This document shows, piece after piece, positions 25,926 to 39,112 of a stretch of 64,000 bases of DNA. Below the pieces are notes generated by a model. The model did no database searches. It was not told where the DNA came from and saw nothing but the letters and a program-made list of their open reading frames with translations. Each line of letters begins with the position of its first letter. The first letter of the stretch is position 1. The translations under genes were made by a program, and so were the position numbers. The stretch is from Ustulina deusta (Eukaryota > Ascomycota > Sordariomycetes > Xylariales > Xylariaceae), in NCBI GenBank assembly GCA_023159155.1, contig JAJNNX010000015.1, positions 496,001 through 560,000 of the forward strand. Direction: 5' to 3'.

Positions 25926-28583
25926 TTAAATTTTTTTTTTAGGTTTTATTTTTTTTTTTCGGCCTTTTTTATTAATTTTTTTAAAAATATCTAATTATAT
26001 AAAAAAACATAAATTTACTAAAACTAAGCAACGTTTTATTTTAGCGTTTTTAATTAAATAGATTAAATATAAAGTTATATTTTATTTTTATTATTTTAAT
26101 TGGTTTTTTTTTATAAAATAATAAATAGTATTTTTTGCTATAAAAAAATATTTATATTAATTAGTTTTATAATAGCTTTAAAGTTTTAATAAATTTTATT
26201 AATTAAATTATGTTTAAATATTAATATTTTAAATATAAAAAAAAAGCTACTAAAATATAACTTTTTTATATTTAATAAGATTTAAAATATATTTAGCAAA
26301 ATTTAAATAATACTTTATTTAAACTATTTTGTTTTTGTATATAAAAATATATTTTTAAAAAGCAAAAAGTTTAAATAATTAATTGTAAATTTTAATTTTT
26401 TGATAAATTAAATAAATTAAAACAGTTAAAAAAACAAAAGTATTATAAAAAAAAAATTTAAAACTTTATTTAGTTTTTTTATTGCTTAGTTAGTCAACTT
26501 TGCTTTTTTTAAATTAATTAGTTCAAATATTAGGAATAAAACTATATAAAAAGTTGTTTAATATTTTTTTGGATATTGTAAAAATTTTTATATATTTTTT
26601 ATATATAAATATATTTTTTATTTTTATATAAATTTAGTGTTTTTTTAATATTATATTTATTTTAGTTTAGTTTTATTTTAAGTTTTATTTTTAATATAGT
26701 ATTCTTTAGTACTAGTTTTAATAATAAAATATTAAATATATTTTTATATTTTTTAATAATTTTAGTTAATAACTAGTTTCTAAAATAATTTTTTTAATTT
26801 TAAATAGTTTAATTTATTTAAAATTAAGTTTTTTGTTTAGTTGTTTTATTTTATTTTTAAAATTAGTTCTAATAATCTATTTTTAGTATAATATTGTTTT
26901 ATTTTGTTTTATATAAATAATAACTTATTTTATAACTTTTATTATAGGTTTATAAATTTTTTAGCTTATATATTTATTTTAAATTTTAATTTGTTTATTA
27001 TTTAAATTAAACTTATAGTTTATTTTAAATAGTAATATTTTTATAAACTTATTATTTAAATTATTATAAATATATTTTATTATTAATAAAAACTTAACTT
27101 GGTTATTTTATTATTTATTAAAATAATATTATAAATAATTCTTAAATATTTAATTTAATTTGTTAGTTTATTTATTTATTTATAAATAATAAACTATTAA
27201 TATTTTATGTTTAATTTTTAAAACTTTTATTAAAAATTGCTAAAACTTAAAAGTTATTATTTTTTTTTAATTTATAATAATTTGTTTTAGAAATTTATAT
27301 TTATTAAAAATATATTTTATAATTATATAAACTAAACTTTTTAAAAAACTTAATTTTTTATATAATATAAAACTTTTATATTTCGTAAGTTTATTTATAA
27401 TAACTAAAATAAAATTAAATATAATAATTTTTTACGTTTTATTTATTAGTTTAATTATTTATATTAATTTATATAGTTTATATTTTAATACTTTTATTTT
27501 TATATAGTTTGTTTAATTTTTGTTTTAATTTGTGTTTTAAATTTTTTTCAAAGTTTTAATAATATATATAGCTTCATTTTTATACGTTTATTATAAATAT
27601 TTTTTTAAAATTTTCTATATTTTTATTTTATTTTTAAATTAATTTTTATATTTATTTGTTATAATTTATTTATATTATTATAAATATTAATATATAATTT
27701 TATTTTTATTTTCAAAATATTTCAGTTTTTTTTTGTTTATTTATAGTTATTTTATTAATTTAGTATCTTAATTTTTATAGTTTTTTTCATATAAAAAATC
27801 TTAAAATTAAACTAAAATAAAAACTTTATTTATTTTATTTATTTTTTATTTAATAATTTTGTTATTACAAAAATAATAAGATTTTTATAATCTAAATATA
27901 TTTTTATTAGTTATTTTATTTTATATAAGTAATATTTTTTTTTAAACATTTATATTATAGCTATAAATTTTTTATTTAGTAATAAATAGTTTGCTATAAG
28001 TTTTAAAAACTTTTTTAAAAAAATATTACTAAATATAGCTTTTTGTTTTTATTATGCTAATTTAATTTATTATTTATTATATTATTATATATATTAATTT
28101 TAACTTTGAATTTTTTATTTTATTTTTTGTTTTTTTAATATTTATAAGATTAATAATCTAGCAAATAATACTAATAGTTACATATATTTTTTTGTTAGAT
28201 TTCATTATAAATTATTTTTTGTTTATATAATATAATAAAAAATATTTTAATTATTATTTTTTAATTATTAATATTTTATAGTTTTATTATTTATATTTTA
28301 GTAATTTTATTTTTATATTATATTTTTTTAAATAAATTGCTACATTTTTTATATTTGTTTTATATTTAAATATTAAGCTTTAGCTTAAAACTTTTAATAA
28401 ATATATATATTATTAACTTTATTTTTTTAGATTTATTTAAGTTTTATTTTTATTTTTTTAATACTTAAATTTTTTTTAATATATTTTATTAAAATTAGCT
28501 TATATTTTAGTTTATTTTTAATATTATATTATAATATAATATTTTTATACTATAATATTTTTATAATATTAAATATAAGTTTT
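25926..28583 (-). mobile_element. B1 internal piece 1
   Basis: Reverse complement of the B2 interior from about 38.2 down to about 35.5 kb, covering the integrase and reverse transcriptase part on the minus strand. Ends at the E1 insertion site; GTTTT is duplicated at 28579-28583 and 29074-29078, and B2 has the empty site near 35140. Confidence 0.83.
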
Positions 28584-28691
28584 TTTTATGCTATAATAGC
28601 ATAATAAAGCTAATACACGCAAAAGCTGCAATACTTTATAGTCCCTTAGTCTTTTGGCATAATAATAACTGCTTAGCAATTTGTTTTAATA
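28584..28691. repeat. Left terminal repeat of E1
   Basis: 108 bp, TTTTATGCTATAATAGC to TTTGTTTTAATA; matches 28967-29073 in direct orientation. Confidence 0.88.
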
Positions 28692-28966
28692 AGTAGTGCT
28701 ACTATCTATATTAATCGAACTAAAAGTTTTACGCTTGTTCTATTAGCTAAGGGGCAGCCGAACTAATAGTTAGCAAGGGCTATAATTAGTACGCTAAAAT
28801 AGCTACGTATATACTACAATTAGAAGGTTAACCTAGGTTACTATAAATCTGCAGTTTAAGCCTGTACAAAGAGTGGAAGATTTGGCTTTTCGGTAAGGTG
28901 TGATATGCTTTAAAGCATATTAGTGTATAGGATATACTAGCTTACCCTGCATTTTAAAGCGGCACT

Positions 28967-29073
28967 TGTTATGCTGTAATGGCATAATAAAGCTAATATA
29001 TACGGAAGCTATAACACTTTTAGTCCTTTGGTCTTTTGGCGCAATAGTGACTGCTTGGTAATTTGTTCCAATA
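28967..29073. repeat. Right terminal repeat of E1
   Basis: 107 bp, starts TGTTATGCTGTAATGGC and ends TTTGTTCCAATA. Less mutated than the left copy. Confidence 0.88.
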
Positions 29074-30459
29074 GTTTTATAGTTTTTTTTTTAATAATTT
29101 TGTAGCTATAAAAAATTAAAGTTTTATTAATAGTTATAAATAAATAAAGCTTATTTTTAAGTTTTATAAATATTTTTAAATTTTTAATAATTTATAATAA
29201 AATAAAGCTTGCTTAAGTTTTAATATTTATAAATATTTTAAGTTTATTATAATATATCTTAAAATATTTATATTTATTATATATAATATTTTTTTAATAA
29301 ATTAAGTAAATTATTAATTTTTTATAATTATTTTATATTATTTTTTAATTTTTATATTTTATATATTTAATTTATGTTTAATTTAGTTATAACTAAGTTT
29401 ATTTTAAATAACAATTAATTTATTTATTTTTTTGTAACTTAGCTTATAGTTATAATTTCTTTTTTTATCATATATTATTTTATTAATTTCTTTTTTTACA
29501 ATTATTAATTATTATTTTTTAAATATTATTTTTTGTTTTTTTTACTAATAATATATATTTTAAAAATTAATATAGATTTTATTTAAATATAGCTAATTTT
29601 TAAAAGTTATAATAAATTAGTATTAATTTTTTAATATTTGCTTTAAATATAGTTTATTTAGCGCTTTTTATTTAATTTATTTTGAAAACTATATATTTTT
29701 AATTTTATTTATTATATAAACATAGTATTATTAAATTATATAATATATTTATAAAACTATATCATTTTTTTTGGTTATTTCTTTATAGTATTATTATAAT
29801 AATAACTTTTTAAAATAAGTTTTATTATTGTTTTTAAATCTTTAAATATATTTATTTTAGTTTTTACTAAGATTATATTATTTAGTTTTTATAACTTATT
29901 TAATAATTTTTATATTCAATAATTTAGTTTTATTTTTAATATAAAATACTTTATACTATAAAGTTTTTTTTTTTTAGTTTTATAATTTTTTTTTAAATTA
30001 ATTTAAATACTATATTATTTAGCTATTTATTTATTAATTAGTAATTATATTTTTTATAAATATAATTTTTTTTTATTTTAAAAATTTTTAATTTTTTAGC
30101 TAATTTTTTAAAATTTAAATTTTTATTAAATTATTATTTATTAATACTAATTTAGTACTAGTTATATTTTTCTAGTTATAAATATTATATTTTATTTTAT
30201 TTTTATAATAAATATATTTTTTAGTTTTTATTTTTTATAATTATATTATAATTATTTTTTATATTATATAAACACTTATAATATTTTATTTTTTTTTATT
30301 TTTTACTAATAAAATAAAATAAATAAATTTTATTATTTTTATATTAGTATATATTAAAACATTTAGTCTAATTATTTATAAGTTTATTTATAATAAGTTT
30401 TTTTAATAATTTTATTATTTTGTTATATTATATATATTTTTTTGGGTTTTTCTAATATA
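29074..30459 (-). mobile_element. B1 internal piece 2
   Basis: Matches B2 from about 35.13 down to about 33.56 kb reverse-complemented (protease/gag side of pol). It is AT-rich and full of stops. Ends at the G insertion with ATATA duplicated (30455-30459 and 31442-31446). Confidence 0.8.
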
Positions 30460-30726
30460 TATTTAAATAAAATATACTATGTATTTCTAAGGCAGCAGTA
30501 TATACGTATAAAGTTGGTAGAATATAGTTTATTTATTATATGCTATACTTAAAAAAGGGAGAAAAAAAAATTTGGGTAGGTAAGAGCCCCTTATATATCC
30601 CTCCGTATAAAAAGGTCTATAGGTAGTCCCTAGCCGGACCCTTTGGCCTAGACCCCCCTTGGCCCGACCCTTTTATATAAAGGGGTCCGTAAGTACTTTA
30701 GTTAATTACATACAATTAATCCAACA
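30460..30726. repeat. Left LTR of element G
   Basis: 267 bp, TATTTAAATAAAATATAC to ATTAATCCAACA. Its right half is GC-rich with repeated GACCC / GGGTC words. 30666-30687 is an imperfect version of the palindrome seen in the right LTR. Confidence 0.87.
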
Positions 30727-31171
30727 CTAACTACTTTTTTCTTTGTGATTTAATCGCTATAATTGTATACAAGGTTTATAGGGGAGGAGTAGGTCAAAAG
30801 GGGTTTTTATACGGGCTATACCTAGCAGGGTTAGCAAAGCTAAGTATAAGTCAAAAGGGGTCTATAAGGTCTTTATATAAAAGCTACACCTAGCAGGTCG
30901 GAAAGCAGGCAAAACTAGCTATAAATCAAAAGGGGTTTTTAGGATAGTATAATTACGCGCTATTAATTAAATGTCTATATAAAAACATATAACTAAAATA
31001 TATATAAATAACTAATCTTTTTTTTTATTAGTTTATTACTAAAAAAACTAGAATATATAATATAAAATATATAATTTATATAATTAAGTTAGAATTTTAT
31101 TATTATATTAACTAATTTACGTTATATTTATATAAAAACTAAGCTAAAGTATAAATATAAACATTAATTAA

Positions 31172-31441
31172 TATTTAAATAAAATATATTGTATATTTTT
31201 AAAGCAGTAGTATATGCTTATAAAATTACTAGAATATAGTTTATTTATTATATATTACACTTAAAGAAAAAAAAGAAAAAAGAAAATTAGGTAGGTGGAA
31301 GCCCTTTATATACCCCTTGGTACGGAGGGGTCTATAAGTGGTCCCTAGCCGGACCCCTTGGCCTAGACCCCCCTTAGCTAGACCCCTTTGTACAAAGGGG
31401 TCCATAAGTACCCTAGCTAATTACATACAATTAATCTAACA
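31172..31441. repeat. Right LTR of element G
   Basis: 270 bp, TATTTAAATAAAATATAT to ATTAATCTAACA. Positions 31381-31402 are a perfect 22-bp palindrome (half site GACCCCTTTGT). Confidence 0.87.
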
Positions 31442-31942
31442 ATATATATATTTTTATTATATAGCTTATTAAAACATTTTTATATATAAATAGTTTAAAT
31501 ATGTTTTTAATAAGTTTATATATATTAAATATTTTTTTATTTATAATAATTATTATTATTGTTTTATAAAACTTATTAATTATTAAATATAAAAGTATTG
31601 TTTACATATTTTATTTAAAACATATTTATTATATTATAAAATAAATTTTATGATTGTTTGTTCTTTTTTTAATTATATTATACTAGTTTTTAATATTACT
31701 ATTATTATAGCTTTAATTTGTTTTATATTTTTATATTTGTTTTTTATAACTTATTATAATTTTTAGCGTAATATTTTTTTAATTGTAGTTATCATACTTA
31801 ATTTTACTCCGGTTCTTATTTTTATTAGTTATATTAAGTTCTATAAGTCTTAAATAAGTCCTTATACCTATAAATTTTTTTATTTATTGCTTTTTAATAT
31901 TTATTAAATAGAATATATTTTATTGCTTTTTTTATTACTATT
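31442..31942 (-). mobile_element. B1 internal piece 3 (gag zinc-knuckle region)
   Basis: Matches B2 about 33.54-33.09 kb reverse-complemented. The minus strand near 31.76-31.80 kb holds the decayed counterpart of the B2 CCHC knuckle. It is cut at 31942 by B2; CTATT is duplicated at 31938-31942 and 38656-38660. Confidence 0.78.
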
Positions 31943-32428
31943 TGTTACGAACTAACAACATAAAGGACTTGTTCGAAAGACTAAGCGCGGGGCGTAGGAA
32001 AGGGCTTCTAATATATAACTAATAAAAGAAATATTAAAAGCTTTCAGTTATATAATAAATTACTAGATTATTAATAAGCAAGTAATCCTAGATTATTAAT
32101 AAACAAATAAGCTTAGATTACTAGTAAAAATATAAGCTTAGATTACTAGTAAGCAAGTAAGCTAAAAAAAAAAACAAGGTTTAATTAATAAAACTTAATA
32201 TTAAAAAAAAAATAGTTATAAAATTATAAACATATTTGTTATATTTTATAGCAAATAGTTCTTTTTTTATTATTTAATCTTAATATATAAATAGGTTTTA
32301 AAATTATTTATATAAAAGTTTATTTTTTAATAAATATTAAGCAATATAAATATTAAATCTATTATAATTTTAATTTTTTATTAAATAAACTATTATATTA
32401 GTTTATTTAATATAGTAAAGTTGTTATA
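31943..32428 (+). repeat. Left (5') LTR of B2
   Basis: 486 bp, starts TGTTACGAACTAAC and ends AAGTTGTTATA (from GTTGTTACA). The outer 60 bp keep normal GC (AAGCGCGGGGCGTAGG); the rest is RIP-altered. Contains repeats of AGATTACTAGTAA-like sequence. Confidence 0.88.
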
Positions 32429-33224
32429 TTTTAAATAATTAGTGTTTAATTAATATTAAACAGACTTAATTAATTAATAATATAAAATAGCTTTTAAAAA
32501 ATTAACTTTATAATAAATATAATAATTGTTTAATTAACTATAAATATATATTACTTAACTTAAAAGAAATAACAAGTAACTTAAAAATTAAACAAATATA
32601 ACTAATAAATTAAAAAAATATAAGTTTATATAACTAACAAAATTTAATAAAAATTTAAAATAACTTAAAAAATTTATAATATAAATTAAAATATATATTT
32701 AAGATTATAACAAAAATTTTATAAACAAAAAAAAACGTTTTATATATAATAGAATATTTTACTAAAAATACTTTAAAATATTTTAAATTTATGATAAAAA
32801 ATTATATAAAACAAAAAAAGTTAGATTATAATAATAATATAAAAGTAATATTTAAAAATATTCTAAAGTTTAAAATAATATTAAGCTAAACAAAAGCTTA
32901 TAATAATATATTAAAAAAAAATGGCATATAAATATATAATTAAATATTAATACGCTAATAATAGTATTTTATAATAGACTAAAAAAGTTAGTTTAAAATA
33001 AGTTATATAAAAATAAAAAACTAAATAAATTTAAAAATTATATTGCTTAAGTTATTAAAATTAATAATTAATTTTATAAATAATAGTAATAAAAAAATAA
33101 AAAAATATATTTTATTTAATAAATACTAAAAAATAACAAATATAAAGATCTATAATTATAAGAACTTATATAGAACTTATAGAATTTAATATAACTAATA
33201 AAAACAAAAAGAACTAAAATAAAA

Positions 33225-33275
33225 TTAAATATTATAATTATAATTAAAAAAAACATTATGCTTAAAATTATAACA
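33225..33275 (+). pseudogene. Decayed CCHC zinc knuckle of B2 gag
   Basis: The plus frame reads KYYNYN-stop-KKHYA-stop-NY. Replacing the RIP-type changes (TAT for TGT) fits the retroelement knuckle C-x2-C-x4-H-x4-C with the common 'CYNCGKKGHYAR-x-C' layout. Such knuckles bind the element RNA in the gag capsid protein. All three Cys positions are now Tyr, so the motif is dead. Confidence 0.6.
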
Positions 33276-35829
33276 AACTATAAAAGAAACAAAAGTATAA
33301 AAATATAAAATAAGCTAAAATAATAATAATAGTAATATTATAAATTAATATAATATAGTTAAAAAAGCAATAGAAAATAATAAAGTTTATTTTATAATAT
33401 AACAAATATATTTTAAATAAAATATATAAATAATACTTTTATATTTAATAATTCATAAGTTTTATAAAATAATAATAATAATTATTATAAATAAAAAAAT
33501 ATTTAAACTATTTATATATAAAAAGATTTTAATAAGCTATATAATAGCAATATATATATTATAAAGACCTAACAAAGTATATATAATATAACAATATAGC
33601 AAAGTTATTAAAAAGATCTATTATAAGAATGTTTATAAATAGTTAGAATAAATATTTTAATATATATTAATATAAAAATAATACAATTTGTTTATGTTAT
33701 TTTGTTAATAGAAAATCCAAAAAAATAAAATAATATAAATATTTATATAGTATAAAAAATAACTATAATATATATTTAGTTTATAATAACTATAAAAGTA
33801 ATAAATATGTAAATTATTTAAATATAGTATAATTATAAAAATTAAAAAATAAAAAATATATTTATTATAAAAACAAATATAAATATAATATTTATAACTA
33901 AAAAAATATAACTAGTATAAAATTATTATTAATAAATAATAGCTTAATAAGAATTTAAATTATAAAAAATTAGTTAAAAAGTAGTAAATATTTAAAATAA
34001 ATTAAAAATTATGTTTATAAAAAATATAATTACTAATTAAGAAATAAATAGTAAGATAATATAGTATTTAAATTAATTTAGAAAAATATTACTAAACTAA
34101 AAAAAAAAAAAATTAATAACAAAAAAAAAGCTTTATAGTATAGATTATTTTATATTAAAAGTAATACTAGATTATGAGTTATAAAAAACTTTAGATAAGC
34201 TATAAAAATTAAATAATATAATTTTAATAAAAACTAGAACTAATATATTAACAGATTTAGAAGCAATAATAAAGCTTATTTTAAAAAGTTATTGTTATAA
34301 TAGTGCTATAAAAAAACAAAAAAAGCTTTTAGTACTAAAAGCAAATAAAAAATATAATATAGTTTTATAAATATATTATATAATTTATTAATATTACGTT
34401 TATATAGCAAATAAAATTAAAAATATATAGTTTTTAAAATAAATTAAATAAAAAGCGCTAAATAACCTATATTTTAAAAGAAATATTAAAAAATTAGTAT
34501 TAATATATTATAACTTTTAAAAATTTGCTATATTTAAACAAAATTTATGTTAGTTTTTAAAATATATATTGAAAAGTTTAATAATAATAAAATATATTAA
34601 TAATATATATTAATATTATATTATAAAAAAAGTATAAATATTATAAAAACTTTATAATATATATTATTAATAATAAAAAATAATATTTAAAAATAATAAT
34701 TAATAATTATTAAAAAAACAAACTAATAAAATAATATATAATAAAAAAATAAATTGTAACTATAAGCTAAATTATAAAAAAAAAATTTAATTATTATTTA
34801 AAATAAGTTTAGTTATAACTAAATTAAGTATAAATTAAATATATAAACTATAAAAAATAAAAAATAATAATAAATAATTATAAAAAATTAATAATTAATT
34901 TAATTTATTAAAAAGATATTATATATAAAAAATATAAATATTTTAATATATATTATAATAAATTAAAAATATTATAAATATAAACTAAAAATATTTATAA
35001 ATGGTAAAGTTTAAATAAGTTTTATTTTATTATAAATTATTATAAATTTAAAAATATTTATAAAACTTAAAACTAAGCTTTATTTATTTATAACTATTAA
35101 TAGAAGTCCGATTTTATATAACTATAAAATTATTAAAAAAAAAACTATAGAACTTTTTTTAATGTTTTAAAATAAAATAAAAAATTTAAGCTTAATATTA
35201 TAAAGATATTATAGTTATAAGTAAATAATTGTAAAAGAAACTAAAATATTAGGTAATTTCAGTAAAATATATTAAAAAAATAAAAAAAAAGAACTTAAAT
35301 AAATCTCAAAAAAATAAAAATTGTAGTATATATATTTATTAAAAATCTTAAACTAAAGCTTAATATTAAAATATTAAATAAATATAAAAAATTTAGTAAT
35401 TTGTTTAAAAAAATATAATATAAAAATAAAATTATTAAAATATAAATAATAAAACTATAAAATATTATGAATTAAAAAATAATAATTAAAATATTTTTTA
35501 TTATATTATATAAACAAAAAATAACTTAAAAAATTAAATAACTATTTATAATAAAATCTAGCAAAAAAATATATATAATTATTAGTATTATTTGCTAGAT
35601 TACTAATCTTATAAATACTAAAAAAGCTAAAAAAAAATAAAAAAGTTAAATGAAAATTATATATTAACTATAAAAATATAAACTTAAAAATAAAAAAGTT
35701 TATAAAATTTTTATTAAAAATTTAAAATTTAAAAAATAAGTTATAAAAAATAAAATAATTTATAATATTAAATTTATTAAATATTTAATACTAAATTAAA
35801 ATTATACTAAAAAATAAATAAAAAATAGC

Positions 35830-36090
35830 TTTTAAAATATTATATAAGCTATTTAAATATTTAATAATATTATTTATTTTTATTAATATATTAGCAAATT
35901 TTTAAAAAAAATTATAAATATATTATAATAATATTTTAATTTATTTAAAAACGTTTAAAGGATATATGAAATATATCAAAAAAGTACTTATAATACTATA
36001 AAATATTAAATTATTAGTATATTTAAAAAAAAAAAAAAATTTTTAGATTTATAATAATATTAAAAAAAATATAAATTTAGAAATTAAAAA
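35830..36090 (+). pseudogene. Decayed reverse transcriptase of B2
   Basis: The plus frame gives KIAFKILYKLFKYLI, then FINILANF, then IYYNNILIYLKT. These line up with the Gypsy blocks KTAFRT-x-YGLFEYLV, (G)LTNAPA-x-F and (V)Y(L/C)DDILIYSKT. The catalytic Asp pair is now Asn-Asn. Some residues between the second and third block appear to be deleted. The following frame (YMKYIKKVL) matches the usual 'H-x2-H(V)-x2-VL' continuation. Confidence 0.78.
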
Positions 36091-37159
36091 TTTTAATACT
36101 AAAAGATTAGCTAGTATTTAAATTAATAAAAAATATAAAAATATTTATTAAATTTATAAACTATATTTAAAGCTTTATAAAAAATTTAGAAATAATAATA
36201 ATATTTTTTATAAATTTAATCAAAGAAAATCAAATATTTTAATAAATAAAAAAGAATTAAAAAATATTTAATAAAATAAAAAAATTAATAATAAATAATC
36301 TAATAATAAAGTTGCTAGATTTAAATAAAAAGTTTAAAATTAAAATTAATATATATAATAATATAATAAGTAGTTAATTAAATTAATATAATAAAAATAA
36401 AAAACTATATTTAGTAGTATTTTTTTAAAAAAAGTTTTTAGAACTTATAATAAACTATTTTTTATTAAATAAAAAACTTATAGCTATAATATAAATATTT
36501 AAAAAATAAAAGTACTATTTATATAAACTAGAATAACTAGTAAAAATAAATTTAGATTATAAAAATTTTATTATTTTTGTAATAATAAAATTATTAAATA
36601 AGCAATAAATAAAATAAGAAGAATTTTTATTTTAGTTTAATTTTAAGATTTTTTATATTAAAAAATATATATAAAAAAACAAATATATTAAATTAATAAA
36701 GTAATTATAAATAAAATAAAAATAAAAAATCTGAAATATTTTTATAATAAAATTAAAATTAAACATTAATATTTATAGTAATATAAATAAACTATAACAA
36801 ATAAGTCTAAACATTAATCTAAAAATAAAAATAAAATCTAAAGAGTTTAAAATTAATATAAATAGCTAGCTTATAAAAATAAAACTATATTAAATATTTA
36901 AATAAGTAATAAAATAACTAAATTAAATTATTATTATTAATAAAATATATTTATAATAGTTTAAATAATAAATTTATAAAAATATTACTATTTAAAACAA
37001 AGTATAGTTTTAATTTAAATAATAAACATATTATAATTTAAGAAATTATAATGTTAAAAATAAATATATAAAGTAAAAAAACTTATAAACTTATAATAAA
37101 AGTTCTAAATTAAAGCACTACTATAACAAAAATAAATTATTAAAGCTAATTTAAAAAAA

Positions 37160-37350
37160 AATAAAGTTTATATTTTAAAATATAATATTAAAACAAAACA
37201 ACTAAGCAAAAAACTTAATTTTAAACAAATTAGATTATTTAAAATTAAAAAAGTTATTTTAAAATTTAATTATTATTTAAAACTACTAAAAAATATAAAA
37301 ATATATCTAATATTTTATATTTTATTATTAGAACTAGTACTAAAAAATAT
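37160..37350 (+). pseudogene. Decayed integrase C-terminal region of B2
   Basis: The plus frame reads NKVYILKYNIKTKQLSKKL, then LFKIKKVI, then IYLIFYILLLELV. This is the end of Gypsy integrases: 'DKV(Y/W)L...NIKT-x-RPS-x-KLD', 'GPFKI' and 'HPVFHVSLLEP'. It is open for about 60 codons, one of the longest readable runs in B2. It places integrase last in pol, as in Ty3/Gypsy. Confidence 0.78.
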
Positions 37351-38196
37351 AATACGAAAAATAAAAGTTAAAATAAAACTAAATTAAAATAAATATAATA
37401 TTAAAAAAAATACTAAATTTATATTAAAATAAAAAAAACTTTGAATATTTAATTAAATAAAAAAAGTATTTATATATAAAAAATATATAAAAACTTAAAA
37501 AATATTTAGAAAATATTAAAAAACTTTTTATATAGTTTTATTATTAATATTTAGATTAATTAATTTAAAAAAAATAAAGTTAACTAACTAAGCCATAAAA
37601 GAACTAAATCTATTTTAATTTAATTTAATTTAAAAAAAGCTAAAAAAGGTTTAAATTTAAATTTTTTTGTAATATTTTTATTTTTTTAACTAATTTAACT
37701 TATTTAATTTATTAAAAAATTAAACTTTATAATTTATTATTTGGACTTTTTAGTTTTTTAAAAAACGTTTTTATAAATAAAAATAACACAATTTAAAAAA
37801 AAATTTTATTTAAATTTTGCTAAATATAATTTCAATTTTATTAAACATAAAAAAGTTATATTTTAGTAGTTTTTTTTATATATTTAAAACGTTAATATTT
37901 AGATATAATTTAGTTAAAAAAGTTTATTAAAATATTAAAACTATTATAAAAATAACTAATATCAATATATTTTTTGTAATAAAAAACATTATTTATTATT
38001 TTATAAAAAAAAATAATTAAAACAATAAAAATAAAACATAACTTTATATTTAACTTGTTTAATTAAAAAAGCTAAAATAAAACGTTGTTTAGTTTTAATA
38101 GATTTAGACTTTTTTATATAACAAGATATTTTTAAAAATTAGTAAAAAAAAGCTTTAAAAAAAAGCAAAATAAAGGACCTACAAAGTTTTTTTTAA

Positions 38197-38655
38197 TATT
38201 ACAAACTAATAATATAAAAAATTTATTAAAAAAACTAAATATAAAGCGTAAAAAAAAGCTTTTAATATATAACTAATAAAAAAAGTATTAAAAGCTTTAA
38301 ATTATATAATAAATTACTAGATTACTAGTAAATAAATAAGCTTAGATTACTAATAAATAAATAAACTAAAAAAACAAGGTTTAATTAATAAAACTTAATA
38401 TTAAAAAAAAAATTAGTTATAAAGTCATAAATATATTTGTTATATTTTATAGCAAATAGTTCTTTTTTTATTATTTTATTTAAGTATATAAATAATTTTT
38501 AGAATTATTTATATAAAAGTTTATTTTTTAATAAATACTAAGCAATATAAATATTAGATCTATTATAACTTTGATTTCCTATCGAACAAACCTTGCTACT
38601 ACAATACTATAGCAAACTATTATATTGGCTTGTTTAATATAGCAGGGTTGTTATA
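38197..38655 (+). repeat. Right (3') LTR of B2
   Basis: 459 bp, TATTACAAACTAAT to GCAGGGTTGTTATA. Here the inner end has decayed and the outer end (CTTGCTACTACAATAC) is preserved, the reverse of the left LTR. Confidence 0.88.
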
Positions 38656-38878
38656 CTATTATTTATAAAATTACTTTTTAATTTTAATAATTTAAATAAT
38701 ATATTGTTTAAAATTATTTAGTTTTTTATTTTTATATAACTTATTTTAAACTAACTTTTTTAGTTTGTTATAAAATATTATTTTTAATATATTATTATAA
38801 ACTTTTGTTTAGCCTAGCTTTTTTTTAGAAGTTTCTATATATATTTATTAGTGCTATTTTAAACTCTGCTATATTTTT
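38656..38878 (-). mobile_element. B1 internal piece 4
   Basis: Matches B2 about 33.09-32.86 kb reverse-complemented. It is interrupted by A2 with TTTTT on both sides; B2 near 32865 shows the empty site. Confidence 0.82.
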
Positions 38879-39112
38879 TGTCACGATTAGTTAAGTAAAG
38901 CTTCTATAGCTAGTTTATTAATATTATAAACAAAGACTTTAAGCTAAAAAAAAAAAAAAAAAAAAAAAATTAGAGTTTATAAAGTAGGTAAATATAGATT
39001 TTATATATATAGCTGCAAAGTTATAAGTTAGTTTATATATAAACTTTTTATTTTATTATTATATAGGTCTAAAGTTTTTATAAGTTTTGCTAAAACTATA
39101 CTAATTATTATA
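38879..39112 (-). repeat. Left LTR of A2 (3' LTR in coding sense)
   Basis: 234 bp, starts TGTCACGATTAG, the best preserved A-family LTR end. A T-rich run directly to its right is a polypurine tract in the minus sense. Confidence 0.85.

Larger units (their letters stand above)
28584..29073. mobile_element. E1: miniature LTR element (TRIM-like), 490 bp
   Basis: Two direct repeats of about 107 bp surround about 275 bp of non-coding DNA. The LTR ends are TGTTATGC and, in the sister copy E2, TCTAACA, i.e. the TG...CA of retroviral LTRs. A perfect duplication GTTTT flanks it. The LTR opens with the near-palindrome ATGCTATAATAGCAT. The interior holds a hairpin around ATGCTTTAAAGCAT and outer arms GGTAAG / CTTACC. 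A purine-rich stretch (AAAGCGG, or AGGGGAG in E2) precedes the right LTR and may be a polypurine tract. It has no protein capacity and must have been mobilised in trans. Confidence 0.85.
30460..31441. mobile_element. G: miniature LTR element (TRIM-like), 982 bp
   Basis: Direct LTRs of 267 and 270 bp surround a 445-bp non-coding interior. Target duplication ATATA on both sides; the B2 sequence near 33.56 kb gives the empty site. The interior contains three spaced copies of TCAAAAGGGG with CTA(C)ACCTAGCAGG-like sequence between them, an imperfect tandem repeat with 55-75-bp units. No coding frame. It lies within B1 but is clearly less AT-rich, so it inserted late or escaped RIP. Confidence 0.85.
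31943..38655 (+). mobile_element. B2: complete RIP-killed Ty3/Gypsy element nested in B1
   Basis: 6713 bp with LTRs at both ends and perfect duplication CTATT. Sense is plus: decayed zinc knuckle (33.2 kb), reverse transcriptase (35.9 kb), integrase C-terminus (37.2 kb), 3' LTR. It is the same family as B1 but inserted in the opposite orientation, so the two form a long inverted repeat. The B2 sequence near 33.09 kb is itself the uninterrupted form of its insertion site in B1. Confidence 0.9.
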
